Shown here one piece after another: positions 1-11,580 of a stretch of 64,000 bases of DNA; positions within the stretch are counted from its first letter, which is position 1, and every line of letters begins with the position of its first letter. The DNA comes from Thuidium tamariscinum. Lineage: Eukaryota; Streptophyta; Bryopsida; Hypnales; Thuidiaceae. The position numbers and the translations under genes were made by a program. The notes beneath the pieces are model-generated. The model searched no databases and had not been told where the DNA came from. It was given only the letters and a program-made list of their open reading frames with translations. The stretch is from the NCBI GenBank assembly GCA_947034885.2, contig OX344751.2:21514001-21578000 (forward strand). The letters run 5' to 3'.

Positions 1-19
1 ATAGCATTGCGCTGAACAG

Positions 20-190
20 ATATCTCGTTAAAATGGCGGTATTCATACGCTATTTTCCATTCATTTTCTAGGACGGTTATAGATTTCAGACCTCATGGCC
101 TTGAAATCTTGGAGCAGTATACATTATAGACCACATGGTCTAATCCTGAAATGCCAAGTTTGTGGCAATACCGCCATTTTAACGAAATAT
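20..190. mobile_element. MITE-like element with TIRs TCGTTAAAATGGCGGTATT
   Basis: A terminal inverted repeat of about 24 bp is seen at 20-43 and, with one or two mismatches, reversed at 167-190. The core is TCGTTAAAATGGCGGTATT. The interior has no ORF. The size and structure fit a non-autonomous DNA transposon. A related TIR (TTCGTTAAATTGGCGGTAAT) occurs at about 54297-54318, inside an insertion in the chalcone synthase cluster. The superfamily is unknown and no clear target-site duplication is seen. Confidence 0.55.
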
Positions 191-1426
191 ACGTTACTGG
201 TGCATCGGTTGTGATCAAAACATACGAGCTGGGTGCTACTACAGGTCCTCGATAATTACTAGTCTAATCTAGAATGAGATTATGTATACATGGCAAATAT
301 TGTATAAATGGTGGTGTTCCACATGCCATATTTCACACTCTGTGGTTTGAACTGAAAACTGACATCTAGGGCAGATATAGATTTCACATTGCATGGTCTG
401 AACTATAAAAAGTGTCAAAGGAATGGAATTTTTCCATTTTGATAAAATTCTCCATATACATAAATTCATATTTGAATGCACAATAATGTAATTTTTTGTT
501 CAATTCACTAGCAATGACATTTACATCAATATTATTTCATAAATTTTCAAGCTTCAAAATGACCTGGTAATGACATCTATCTATACTAAATTAGACAGCC
601 CCCCGTCCCAGCTCCCTTCCCAAAATCTGTCACGCTTTCAGTTCACCCCAGAGAAACATCACCCAATTATTTCATCCGACGTTTACAATGAAAACCTAAA
701 CTAGGTTGGAACAACTATTTCTGTGTGTGCACACGCAGATGTCTGCAATTCATGTGGTCTAGTCCCTTGTTAAGCACGCATGTTCTTGTTGTAATTTGTG
801 TATGTCATGTTATGAGTGAGTGGTGCCAACAAGTGAACTGAAGCTGAGATTTGTTGAGCAGTTTTCTCAATTGCTTGAGGAACAACTTGAAAGAAAAGAA
901 AGTTATTAATCCCAGAACGCCTGCCTGGTCACTGTGGGAATCATCCTTTTGGGTACTGTGTGGATCATTTGCTTAAAAAACATCCAAGTGCAGGGGGCAA
1001 ACTAGTGTGCGAGACCTCCCCACCTCACATGGAATTCCAAAGATGAACATCTGCACTTTTGTCTTACGTAGAACATTCTTTGTCATCCATCTGGGTCCAG
1101 CACTTATTAGGACGTTGTAGGGTTAAAAGTATGGACCAGTTTGGGCTAAAATTTGTCGTAATGACGAAAAGAAGAATTCCAACCGGCTGTCTAGTTTTTG
1201 TATACTAGGGCCAGTCTGGTACAAAAAGAACAATACCAGTAAAGTTCAAAGACAGAAAGGAAAATTGATCGTAGAAGCTTAAACGTGGTGAAAGAACAAG
1301 AAGCTGCCAGACACGTACGAGTTGGCTGAAAATTTAACGGTGTAGTTGCAGCATTCCATCGGATATAAATTGTTTGCGAAGGCTTGTTAGCTAACCTCTG
1401 GATTGTTTCCAAGGATTTCCTCTCAC
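191..1426. other. Non-coding or intronic DNA left of the GH3 exons
   Basis: No supported coding exon was found. Because the last visible GH3 exon ends at a good donor site (1427|1426), this stretch is probably part of an intron that runs off the left edge. Short motifs such as CATGGTCTGA recur at about 130-150 and 390-400, suggesting decayed repeats. Confidence 0.4.
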
Positions 1427-4400
1427 CTGCATTGAGAGCGTCTGCCACTGCATCCTCTGGAGTTGGCGCATATTTGATGTCTCTGTACATTCTCAACAGA
1501 GCTCCACAATCTGACACAATGTACCTGTTCATTGATAGTGGACTTATCAGCTACGGATTTGAAAATCTTGTGGGTAGAGGTTACAGAATCCGTAAACTAA
1601 CAAATTATCATAAAAGTCTCTCCCCTATCGTATAAGTGTTAAGTATTTCATCTTTGATATGTTTTAAACTTGAGACAGTTTATGGAACTTGGCAGGTCCA
1701 TTTATTTGTGATTTACAATTTGTGAATCCTTTATTACTAACAAGCCCCATGCTTACACAACTTCCAAGCTTCAAAAAGTTTTACTTCATAATGATATTAC
1801 ACTCAATGATATGATCTTTCCAATGAATCGAAAAGTACATTGTGATCAACGTTCTTGATTCAAATAGTACGATATATATTTAGCATTATATCCTATAATC
1901 TTCTTCTAGAGTCCCATGCCTCTTAAAGGTCAACTAGTCCATCCCAAAGTTACTTATTAACGTGTGTTTTTCAACGTATTTCAACTAGCAATTTGCACAC
2001 TACAATGAGTCTTTTGCGAAGGATCTTGTGAGGGTTTTATCAATGTTGGGTTAGAGTAAATACTACCCGTCCAAGTTCCACCGCTCTCGGACAGTGGTGG
2101 TGAGAAGCTCGTAACTTGCACACGAAGGTTTGCCGTTAACGCGGTTATATGAACACATGAGGCTGCTTGCTCTGCCCTCCTCAATACAGCTTTGAAATGG
2201 GGGATTATAGCTGTCCTCGAGGTCCTGAAGCGTGACCTGCGTGATAATTGACAAATTTAATAGGGCTGTCTCCAGCTAGGGTTTGATGTTATTGACGATT
2301 TACCCATTAGCGAAGTGAACCCTTAAAATTTGGAAGTCCTCACTCTGTAGTTTGCAGATTTGCAATCATGTTGGGCACAATCACCTTCCAAAACTCGGCA
2401 AACTACAGTAATGGGCACGGAGTATTTAAGCCCAAAGTTGTGGAACACAATTCTGAAATTGCCTACTTCTGTTATGATCAAACCATCCACTCCTCCATAC
2501 GACAAAATTAGGGACTCAATTCTGAATTGCCTACTTCTGTTACGATCAAACCATCCACTCCTCCATCCGACAAAGTTAATCCATCGTTTGATTCCTGCGT
2601 AGTTCCAAGTTATACTGAATGGAGGAGATGCATCACTCTGCATCAAGTTCTGCATCAAATTCTGCATCAAAATCAATCTGCACAGAATTCGTAATGAAGG
2701 GAGGGACCATTTATAATTCCTACCTTTGCATCGTGGTGGTGCCTGTCTATGCCCTCCCAATTCTCCATGTCGTATGCAATGTAGTGCTTACAACATGCGC
2801 TCACCTTCAGCCGGTGAGGCCCTCGTCCCGGAGAATTCAGACTGGCCGGCTCATCACCGGGCTCTCCAGCAGCACCTCCGCCTTCTTGCATACCTCTGAC
2901 GAAAAAGACCGCATACACACTCGCAAGGAAAGGATCTTCGCCGGAGGTTTCCATAGCTCGTCCCCACCGTGGATCACGAACAATGTTGATGTTGGGAGTC
3001 CAGTAGGTCAGATTTGCCCTCCCTTCGTTGTACATTGCCCTTGCTTCCGTTGACACCGCCTGCAAATTCAGCCAAGTCACTCTCTTTTAACTTCGTAAGG
3101 AGGATCAACACCGTTCTTAAGGGGGTGGGTGGGGGTCATCTGAGAAGAGTGAAGGCACTTGGTAAGTTATGTATGATAACGAGAGAGAATAATATTCTAG
3201 GAAACTCAAATTTAGAACTTAGAGTGGAAATAGTATGCACGATTTATTACAGTGGAATCTCTCTAATTCAATAGGTCTTGGATTGGTTTAACACATTGAC
3301 TTACAAAGGTTTGTTGGCTTAACGTATGTTTACACTTCAAGTTAACCCTGAAGCACTCCGACGTCCATATTTTGGATGATGACCAGAGGGCTTCAAGGCA
3401 TTGTTTCATCCAATTAAGTTCTCATTTATCAAATGTAATACTTGAATCTAGGAAAGACAACCTTCCTTAATGACCAAATTCATTAAATTTTAGTAAATGA
3501 TATATCTGTACAAAGTTATAAGCGAAAATGGGCAAAAATTCAAAAAAGGATTGAGACGCTTAAGGATTAAAGAGTGTTCAATTACTAAGGATCTTAAGAT
3601 TGAATTTAGACCTATTTTTTAACTGAATTCACATTGCAAATATCACCCCCAATACCAAGTGCAAACATATCTTTAAAGAGTGTCACATGTAGTTGTAACT
3701 TTTGTAATGTAGCCTAGTTTAGGATTGGTTTGAGTATTGATTTTGAGAAGGTTGAGTTAAAAAGGTTCTAGTATACGCTACAAAATTAGCAAGAGTTGTA
3801 CATTTTCTACAATCATTCAATCTCTAAACACTTAGCATAATCTTAGAGAAACTCACTAGAAGAACTCTTGAAAGTTTAGGCTATAACTTGTCATTAGAGA
3901 AATCGCCAATTGGGTGTGGGGAATATGATAATTTTTATTAAGAAACTAGAGCTTTGATAAACTTTGATAATGATTGCATTTGAGATTGAAGTTGGATACA
4001 TCCTGTAGTTACTTCTTTAGTTTTTAATATGACTTCCTAGGTTTCAAACTAATAACCATGGCATAGTTTGAACGTTTGACAAGTATTCTACTGTTCATGA
4101 TAGTGTGACATATTTCAAAATGCATGAAAGAGGTGGTTAAACCAAAGAAGTATGAGAGAATAACCTACTATACAAAGAGTGTCAAACTTGTAAAGATATC
4201 CAAGGTCATTCATTATTTTTTGGTACATCCATCAAGCATGTCTTGAATAAAGCGACCAAGCACATCCGACTAACTAATCTAAAGTAACCACACCTAATTG
4301 TGACCCCAACCTTTCTACAATTGCACCCTAAATATTCTTGCCTAAAATGTACAGTCAACCTCAATTCATGAGAGTCTAAAGTCACTTTTAAGGACATCTA

Positions 4401-5096
4401 CATCATTCAATAGTTTGAGAATTTATAGTTTATTCATCCAAATCAGTTTCCAAGAAATACAAAAGAAGAGAATCTCAAATCTATTGACTTCTACAAGTCA
4501 GATCCAATCAAATAAAATCAGGCAATTCAATAATAGGAACAATGCATAATTGAGATGTAGTTACTGGGCTTGAATGCCCAACTGTGAGACGAAATGGCCA
4601 GCGAAATTCATGCCACGGATGGGTTGCAAAAATCAGTATTGGAGTCGTGGAATACTTGACCAATTCGGTTCCACAGTGCGGTGTTGAATGCGGCCGATGT
4701 CAGAATGGGCGCAGGAAAGCTGGTGGCGTGACGGATGCTGCTGCCATTGAAATCCACGCCCGGGCTCGTTGCTACTCCGTGCAAAGCTTCGTTCCACCAT
4801 TGGTAAGCAGGGATACCGAACCTGGAAATGTTGGCGGCCTTGTTCACCAGCTGGAGCAGCTTCTCTTCCAGCGTCAACCGGGCCACGAGATCTTCCACAC
4901 GCTCGCGGTCCGACAGACTAGTGTCGCAAAATGGGAACGAGCTCAACTCGGGGTTCTTCTTGAAATTGCACGCGTAATCCTCCGTCTCGATGGCGGCAAT
5001 CGCAACACCCGAATCTTCTATCATGATTCTGAAGACCAGAACGAAGAGAATTCGAAGTCGACGATGGGGTCGAATTCGGGTACTCATCATCATCAT
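1427..5096 (-). CDS. GH3 beta-xylosidase / alpha-arabinofuranosidase-like gene, N-terminal half
   Basis: Plant GH3 enzymes of this type trim xylose or arabinose from cell-wall xylan and arabinan, usually in the apoplast. Four exons on the minus strand join in frame: 5096-4656, 3059-2724, 2236-2067 and 1524-1427 (441, 336, 170 and 98 nt), all with GT-AG borders. Together they encode about 348 residues. Family motifs in order are [82 protein letters not shown] and YIVSDCGA, whose first Asp is the expected nucleophile. The N-terminus starts MMMMSTR and has only a weak hydrophobic stretch (LRILFVLVF), so the signal peptide is doubtful. The last exon ends after [13 protein letters not shown] at a good donor (GCAG|gtgaga). 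The C-terminal GH3 and fibronectin-like domains are not in the window; they lie past the left edge or are lost. Confidence 0.85.
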
Positions 5097-5728
5097 ATCA
5101 ATTGATCTAATTAAGTTGATGATCTTTCAATCCCTCGATCGAGTGATCACTAGCTGCTGATCATGAATCTCCCTCCCTCCCCCACTTTTGATTGTCACAG
5201 TAATCAGCAGGTTGTTCAATACGATCAAGCACCTCAAGGAGTCACTCAAGTCATTGAGAAACAGCAACTCTGGCATGTTTTTGTACGCTTGGTTGGACTT
5301 ATTAGTAGCAAGTGGAGTACAAGCATGTCTTGGCAAATGGGGTTCGTAGCTGTCACTTGGAGTGTCATGTTGAAATTATCAAATGATAAAAAAAACCAAA
5401 AACATTAATGATTATGAAAATCCGTACCTTAAGTTAGGCTATTTTGGTGGGGTTTTTTTGGATACATTGAGATCTCCCAGCCCATTTGTCTCTTGGTCGT
5501 ATTCTTTGTACCGTTGGTAGCTTTGAGTGAAGAGGGGTTCATAGGCTTTGTTTCGTGGTGCTAGGACCTAGGGTGTGGATGTTATTGAATTTCAAAGTTT
5601 TTGTGAATTATTATTAATTAATTAATTAAAAATTATTATTATTATTTTAAATATTGTGCCAATAAGGCTAACTAGTTGTGCTTGAAAAGTGTTGACTCTC
5701 ATATCAAAGATTGTTCCTTAAGTCTATG
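5097..5728 (-). promoter_or_regulatory. Upstream region of the GH3 gene
   Basis: This is the 5' flank of the minus-strand GH3 gene. No convincing TATA box or operator was recognised. The part at about 5455-5605 resembles two stretches at 10055-10350 (shared words such as ACATTGAGATCT, GTACCGTTG and GGCTTTGTTTCGTGG), so a dispersed repeat overlaps the distal flank. Confidence 0.3.
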
Positions 5729-5929
5729 CACTAAGGAAAAAGGGTTTTTAAAGTATAGTCCTATAAGTAATGACTTCTTAGGACACTTTTAGTAAAATTT
5801 TACTAGAAACACATGTGTTTTCAATAAAAATTTACTAAAAATCTCCTAAAAAATCATTTCAATTGTTGAAATATTCCACTAGGACTACATTTTAAAACCA
5901 ACACCTTTCTTTTGTAGTGATATTTTCTT
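5729..5929. mobile_element. CACTA-type MITE, copy 1
   Basis: A 201-bp element starts CACTAAGGAAAAAGGG and ends CCTTTCTTTTGTAGTG, an imperfect inverted repeat of the plant CACTA/Spm terminus CACTACAAGAAA. Subterminal words (AAGTATAGTCCTA and its reverse) are shared with the copies at 21738 and 36117. The middle has a second palindrome around TTAGTAAAATTTTACTA. The flanking triplets ATG and ATA nearly match, as for a decayed 3-bp target duplication. There is no ORF. Confidence 0.65.
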
Positions 5930-5930
5930 G

Positions 5931-6330
5931 TTTTCAAATAATACCCAATTACATGTAGAATCTCCAAATTCACAATCAAGAAGGGTACCTTGAGTTGTTG
6001 GGCAACCATGCAAGCAAGTAAGCTTATTTTTTTGTTTTCAAATTATATCCAAAGACATGTAGAATATCCAAATTCACAATCAGGGAGGGCGCCTTGAGTG
6101 GTAGGGCAACCATGCAAGCAAGTAAGCTTATTTTCTTGTTTTCAAATTATACCCAACTAAGACATGTAGAATATCCAAATTCACAATCAGGGAGGGTGCC
6201 TTGAGTGGTAGGGCAACCATGCAAGCAAGTAAGCTTATTTTCTTGTTTTCAAATTATACCCAAAGACATGTAGAATATCCAAATTCACAATCACGGAGGG
6301 CACCTTGAGTGGTAGGGCAACATGACAAGT
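5931..6330. repeat. Tandem repeat, four units of about 94-107 bp
   Basis: Four head-to-tail units begin near 5931, 6025, 6129 and 6236. Each carries TTTTCTTGTTTTCAAAT, ACATGTAGAATATCCAAATT and GGGCAACCATGCAAGCAAGT. Units 2-4 are most alike; unit 1 is shorter and more diverged. The array begins one base after the CACTA MITE. There is no coding potential, and the units are too long and spacer-free for a CRISPR. Confidence 0.85.
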
Positions 6331-7264
6331 GCATTGGTACTGTAATATTATGATGCTTGCAACCTAATTGAAAGATTGGTCAAGATCACAACTGAAGTGG
6401 TCCAGGCATGTCATTATACGTGCATTCTACATCCATGCCTGAGAAATTTGTAACCCATTCCATTTTGATTGCCTCTGCTTTAGAAACACTGCTATCAGGG
6501 TAGTTGGTTGGAATGCTCGCATGACCATTTCAGGCTTCGGAGATAACTTGCACCATTTCTAAGAATGACTCCATTCTGATTTATTCTGTCATGTAGATCC
6601 TGTCGTGGGAAGATACCAAGATTTCATTCAACCCCTTTCTTTACAATCTTAAGTTGGGTACCTTATTGCAATGTATGAAATCTTAGTAAATGTAAGCTGC
6701 AAAGCTTTTCTCAATCTCGTCAACTCCCTTAACAGGTTCAGCAAGAGATCAAATCCTGAATGCCATTAAAACTGAATTACAGTAGACAATTTATCAGCTG
6801 TAAGCATGATTTAAGTATTCTGAGTCAAGAATCACCACTGTTTATCAACAGGACACAAGCTAGAAAGTCACGTGTCATGAAATTCCACTAAATAAACCCT
6901 TATTGGAACTATCGACAAAAGAACATGGCACAGAATTCATGTACTTACTTTGAGACGCAAGCTTTCTGGTCTCCGTCAAAGTTACTAGGTTTACACGTTA
7001 CAACTCTGTTTGAAGTGATCGTGTCAGTGAATGAACAGCCTATCCGCAAGATAACAAAATATTTGTAAGCTTCCAGCTAAAAGTCTTCACATTTTCGTGC
7101 AGGTTAGGCAGCCATAATGGTGTGGCTTCACGTACAGAGAATAAACGACTCAGTCCACGATTTTATGCTTCTCACCCAAGGTCACTACATTCAAGAGGAA
7201 AAGAGCCACCAACCACACACATCAAGCACAATCTCAACAGGGAAAGGACACCAAAAATGCATCT
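6331..7264. other. Spacer with no recognised feature
   Basis: About 0.9 kb of moderately AT-rich DNA without a supported ORF or repeat. It lies beyond the 3' end of the minus-strand eL18 locus and may include its former 3' UTR. Confidence 0.4.
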
Positions 7265-8667
7265 TTATAACACCCGACACCAAGGTAAGGAACTCTCTAC
7301 GCCTTGAACCCTCTGCGCCTTGAACCCTCTGCTGTTACGACGACCACGAGCCTTCTCAAACTTGCGACCCTTCGCACGGACGTAAGGCTTCGTGCTGCTT
7401 TGCGGAACTCCAGGGGCCCTCCCGAAGTGCTTCACTGCCTCGCGAGCGTTCTTAGGGCCACGAAGAAGAACCTTCATCCAAAAAAACATCAATGTCAGCA
7501 TCCACCTACAACAACTCACACAGCCAATCCAATTCATACAGACCATTCAATCACAATACAGCTTCTATCCAATCTGCGGAAAAAGGACACACAAAAGTAA
7601 ACAATCCTTCCAAAGTCCATGTCCAGTCCCGCTAAACTAATGAAGTTCGGTAACCAGAACCTCTCTCCATGACTGCACATGGAGTTCACACCACACCAGA
7701 TAATACCAAAACCAGTGTCGTGTAATACTACAGAGAAGATCCACGACAGTGACAAACCCTTCCAACAAAACTCACAGTGTTGGCTCCAGTTGCTGCACGC
7801 AAGGCCAGCTGATCGAAGGTCAGGCATTCCCCTCCAGCCTTCACTATACGGGCTCGAGCTGTCTTCCTGAACCGCAAGGCAACCACCTTCAAAGCTGGAA
7901 CCTCGTACTGTCTGATATCATCAGTGATGGTACCAACCAAAACGGCGATCTTGTCGTCCTACAACAAAAACACACACCGCGATCAACATTACCCAAGCGT
8001 CTAAAATATTACTCAATGGAGAGAAGAATCCCACAATCAAGTCCATTACGAGGAGAATGCCGACTCCTCAATCGCGAAAAAATCGACATGGCTCACTACA
8101 AATCCAAATGAAAGTCCAAAATTAGGGTTTGAAATATGTTACCTTCCCGGCCATGTACTTCACAAGTAATGGACAACGGAGCCCGGTTCATTCGGCTCAT
8201 AAACAGACGTTTCAAAATCACGTCATTGAAAGGAGCGTCGGTCCTCCTCACCAAAAACCTGTACAGCTATATCTTCATTTGGTAAAACCCTAAATCTATT
8301 ACTCGAATTCCCCACGATGCACTCTAATTCGTCCAAGGCTACCAACTTTGGCCTTCGTATACCAATCTCAACCCTAATTTCCGACGGACAGCAGAATACT
8401 TGCCCTCAAGTGGACATGCGTTATCCCGCCCAGTGCATATGCCTGTCTCCCGACTGTGATTGATTGCTCATACAGCTACTCGAAACCCTAATTTTCGGTT
8501 CGAGCGAAAAAAACCTATCTTGATCTAGAAGAGGTGATCGTGCAACATGTAAGTTATGCAAGGCCGGAGAGTTGTACCTTCACAAGAAGCTTAAGGTAAA
8601 CATTCCCGCTCTTGGGAGCTGTACGTTTGACCTTCTTGTTGCGACCACCGGCCTTCAAATCGATACC
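7265..8667 (-). pseudogene. 60S ribosomal protein eL18 pseudogene (spliced copy)
   Basis: eL18 is a structural protein of the large cytosolic ribosomal subunit. Four exon-like blocks on the minus strand match it in order: 8667-8578 ([20 protein letters not shown]...), 8266-8143 ([20 protein letters not shown]...), 7958-7776 ([18 protein letters not shown]...) and 7471 downwards ([17 protein letters not shown]...). Splice borders are good, so this is a genomic duplicate, not a retrocopy. Three defects are visible. (1) Exon 8266-8143 has 124 nt where phase and family need 129; the frame breaks after APLS and resumes as LLVKYMAGK. (2) GCCTTGAACCCTCTGC is duplicated in tandem at 7301-7316 and 7317-7332; it removes the expected stop after RGFKA and adds about 15 foreign residues, ending at 7265. 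(3) Plant eL18 genes typically have ATG at the end of exon 1, but no ATG|GT junction is found within about 0.9 kb upstream. Sequencing error is the alternative. Confidence 0.85.
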
Positions 8668-9574
8668 CTGCTCGACGAAAACAGAGGATCATGACAATTG
8701 CCAAAGAAGCAGAGAATTAAAAAAGATGATGGACAATATTTTATTACCAAAGATCTCGACTTTCCCCTCCTAAAACCGATGATGAATGATTGCAATTCTG
8801 TCCTACATGCAAGATTTTCTTGTCATCCGTTGGCCCAGAGTGGTCCGCCACGGTGTTACAGGGTTAAATTACAATGAATGAGAAGATGTGGAACTTATCT
8901 TATAATTCCAACCAAATTTATTAGACACACGAAACAATGGTTTTCGATGGAGACGAGCATACGGATAAAGGTTGTCAGGGCTTCATAAGAGAATCAATTC
9001 TTGCCGTTGGATCCTAGATCAACGGCTATGTTAATTCTGTATTGGATAGAAGATTTGCTTTGGCAATGTTTGTATTTTAGGTACACTCATTTGTCGTAGT
9101 AAATTAGTACGTGGGATGATATTATTGTCATTTTGTTTGTTTTTCAATATTCTATTACTAGTGACACTAATTTTATTGATGATACTAATTCCCTCCATTA
9201 AAAGTAGAATATAATCGGAAATTCAAAAAAGTAGAATACAATTGGAAATTCAAAAGAGTTAATCACAAAGTTTGTCTTGTATTTGTGAATTGTTGTCAAA
9301 TGAAGGTTTACCTAAAAAAAAGTAGAGATAAAACACAAAACTAAATTCCATTTGACCTCAATTGAGGTATTCCGAGAAGGTTCATCTTGTATTTTTTCCA
9401 AACTCTTCATTGCACTATATTCCACACAATTAATTGTAATGAATTGTAATGTGATGAAATGTAGCTTGTTTGGGGTTTACTAGTGGCATCCTAGAGTGAT
9501 CCTAAAAGTCCTAAAAGCCACCTTTTTTTTACTGTTTAACTACTATATTATATATTTAGGCTAAACTTATTAAC
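8668..9574. other. Spacer upstream of the eL18 pseudogene
   Basis: Scanned on the minus strand for the missing first exon of eL18 (an ATG directly followed by a GT donor); none was seen. No other gene or repeat was recognised. Confidence 0.4.
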
Positions 9575-9967
9575 CCTTTAAGGACTGTGGTTGATTTTGA
9601 GGGTAGGCAAGACATCTTCAAATCCCAAGCTAAACATGGAAAAAATACCAAACCATCATGTATTCTAAAGATTTGACCATACCAATAGAATTGGCATGAA
9701 TGGTTACAATAGGTTTCTAATGTAAATTTTGTGGCAAATAAAGGTTCCTTACTAGAGATTTTTGCATTTTCAACTCAAATTTCAATAGTTTTTCAACCCC
9801 TAAACCACATGCTAGCACAAATTGTTGTAATTCTTGTCCCAATGCATTTAATTCTTGATTCCCTACACCCGTCTTTTTTTGTCCATATCCAAATTCATTC
9901 TAAAACTCTTGCTAGAAATGAAAAAGTGTCAATTTTGACCCAAAAGTGGTTGACCAGTCCTTAAAGG
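9575..9967. mobile_element. Non-autonomous element with CCTTTAAGG ends, copy 1
   Basis: A roughly 393-bp repeat starts CCTTTAAGGACTGTGGTTGA and ends GTGGTTGACCAGTCCTTAAAGG, so the termini are inverted. Related copies start at 48231 and at 59859. Shared internal words include AATTGGCATGAAT, ACCACATGCTAGCA and TTGTTGTAATTCTTGTCCCA. The flanks TTAA (left, plus one C) and TTTAA (right) suggest a TTAA-like target duplication. It has no transposase; the 77-residue ORF inside is chance. Confidence 0.6.
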
Positions 9968-10054
9968 TTTAAACATCTCCACATTCTTGAAAATTCTTGA
10001 AAATTTAGACTTCTAACATCTATATTTTAAAATACGTTTGTTTTGTTTTGTTTG

Positions 10055-10350
10055 TTTGTCACATTGAGATCTTCTAGATTGTACATCTTGAAATTGCATT
10101 TTTAGTATTGTTGGAAAGCTCTTTGCAAGGAGGGGTGCTCAGGCTTTGTTTTGTGGCATTGAAACCTATGATGGAAAATTAAGTTATAGATTTTCAAATT
10201 ACTTTTGGTTCTAAAAATTTAGAAAATTATTTTTACTTATATTTTAGTTGCAATTTTGGTACCGTTGAAAAGCCCTTGGCAAGGAGTGGGGCATGCACTT
10301 GGTTTCATAGCATTTGGACCTATAAAGTGAAAGTTTTTGAATTCCAAAGT
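10055..10350. repeat. Two degenerate copies of a dispersed repeat of about 150 bp
   Basis: The segments at about 10060-10195 and 10235-10350 share the order: GTACCGTTG or similar, AAAGCTCTTTGCAAGGAG, GGCTTTGTTTTGTGGCATT, ACCTAT, then a TTCAAAGTTTT-like tail. A third, more diverged copy lies at about 5455-5605. Function unknown. Confidence 0.5.
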
Positions 10351-11580
10351 TTTAATGCATTCAAAAATTAGAAAATTACTTTTCCTTTGATTTTGGTTGT
10401 AGAAATGGCATAGAGCACACTAGTCTACTTATTAAACCCTCAATAACCTTTGGACAAATTACACATGTCTTATAATATATTCATTCTATGACTTTTTGAA
10501 GTTTATATAGAAAGAAAGATGTTAAGAGTATTAAAATGAAAATTATTCACATAGTCAAATTTCGTGAAATACTTTGTTGATTGGTCTCAAATAAAATTTG
10601 AACTACTTATCTTTGAAATTTTCAAAATTTATAGTTCTTATTTTTAGTTTTCAACATTATTATGATTGGCAATAAAAATGCATTCCAATATATTCAAAAC
10701 TAAGCTTTATTGAGATGGTTTGTTCACCCTTAAAATTTGGCAAGTGAACCTTTTGAAGTTGTATTGTTGCAAAATCTAAATAGTCATCATTCCTTATCCG
10801 TTTTAGGGCATGTAGAATTCCACATCATTTATCATTCATTTTTAGCCTACATTTATGAGATGTAATACAACATGGTCTTGGACTAGCTCCTTCTCTTCAA
10901 ATTATAATGTCCCATTGATCCCTCTATTCACAGCCCTTGGTAACTAAGGTGTAAAGTGGCTCTAAATTCACAACTTTGTTTCACTCTTAACATTTGCTTT
11001 GAAGATTAATTAAAGAAATAAAATAAATAGAAAATAAATTAGTTTCTTAGTTGTAAATTTTTGTGTTCAACACTAAAAAATTTCATTTCCACTAGGTTTG
11101 TCATTGTTTTGGTACAATAATTATCTAGGCAAAGTATAAATTGAAATGTAAACTTCACAATAGATTCTTCATCTTCAATGTTCTTGTTGCCAATAGTATC
11201 ATTATTCTATTTATTGAAACATCCATTTAAGCTCACTTAGAAAAGAAAATGATTCCACTAAATTGCAAAAATGCTAGCATCTCCTTCTTTAAGGCTTCGA
11301 GAATTTAAAAAACATTGATATTGAAAAGTTGTTCATTTGGTTTCTTTCACAATTGATATGGCTCTAAGATGGGTACCCCCATAACATACTTTTTGATACT
11401 ATACACAATTTCTATTATCAAATTGATCAAATTTTCATTAGTTTTCTTATTGTCAGGTGAAAGAAGGTTTAGATGCACCAAATACCACGACATTTGCATC
11501 CCATGTATAAAGAGTCAAAGTTTTTTTCCTGTAGATGTTCTAAAATCGTTCCTTTAAGTATACATTGATTTCTGGAGATG
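10351..11580. other. AT-rich spacer
   Basis: No supported ORF, RNA gene or clear repeat end. Composition changes sharply at about 11585, where the GC-richer leader of the RCC1 gene begins. Confidence 0.4.

Noticed and set aside
5931-6330. Possible CRISPR array
   Set aside because: The units are about 100 bp, directly adjacent, degenerate and in a plant nuclear context; there are no spacers and no cas genes.
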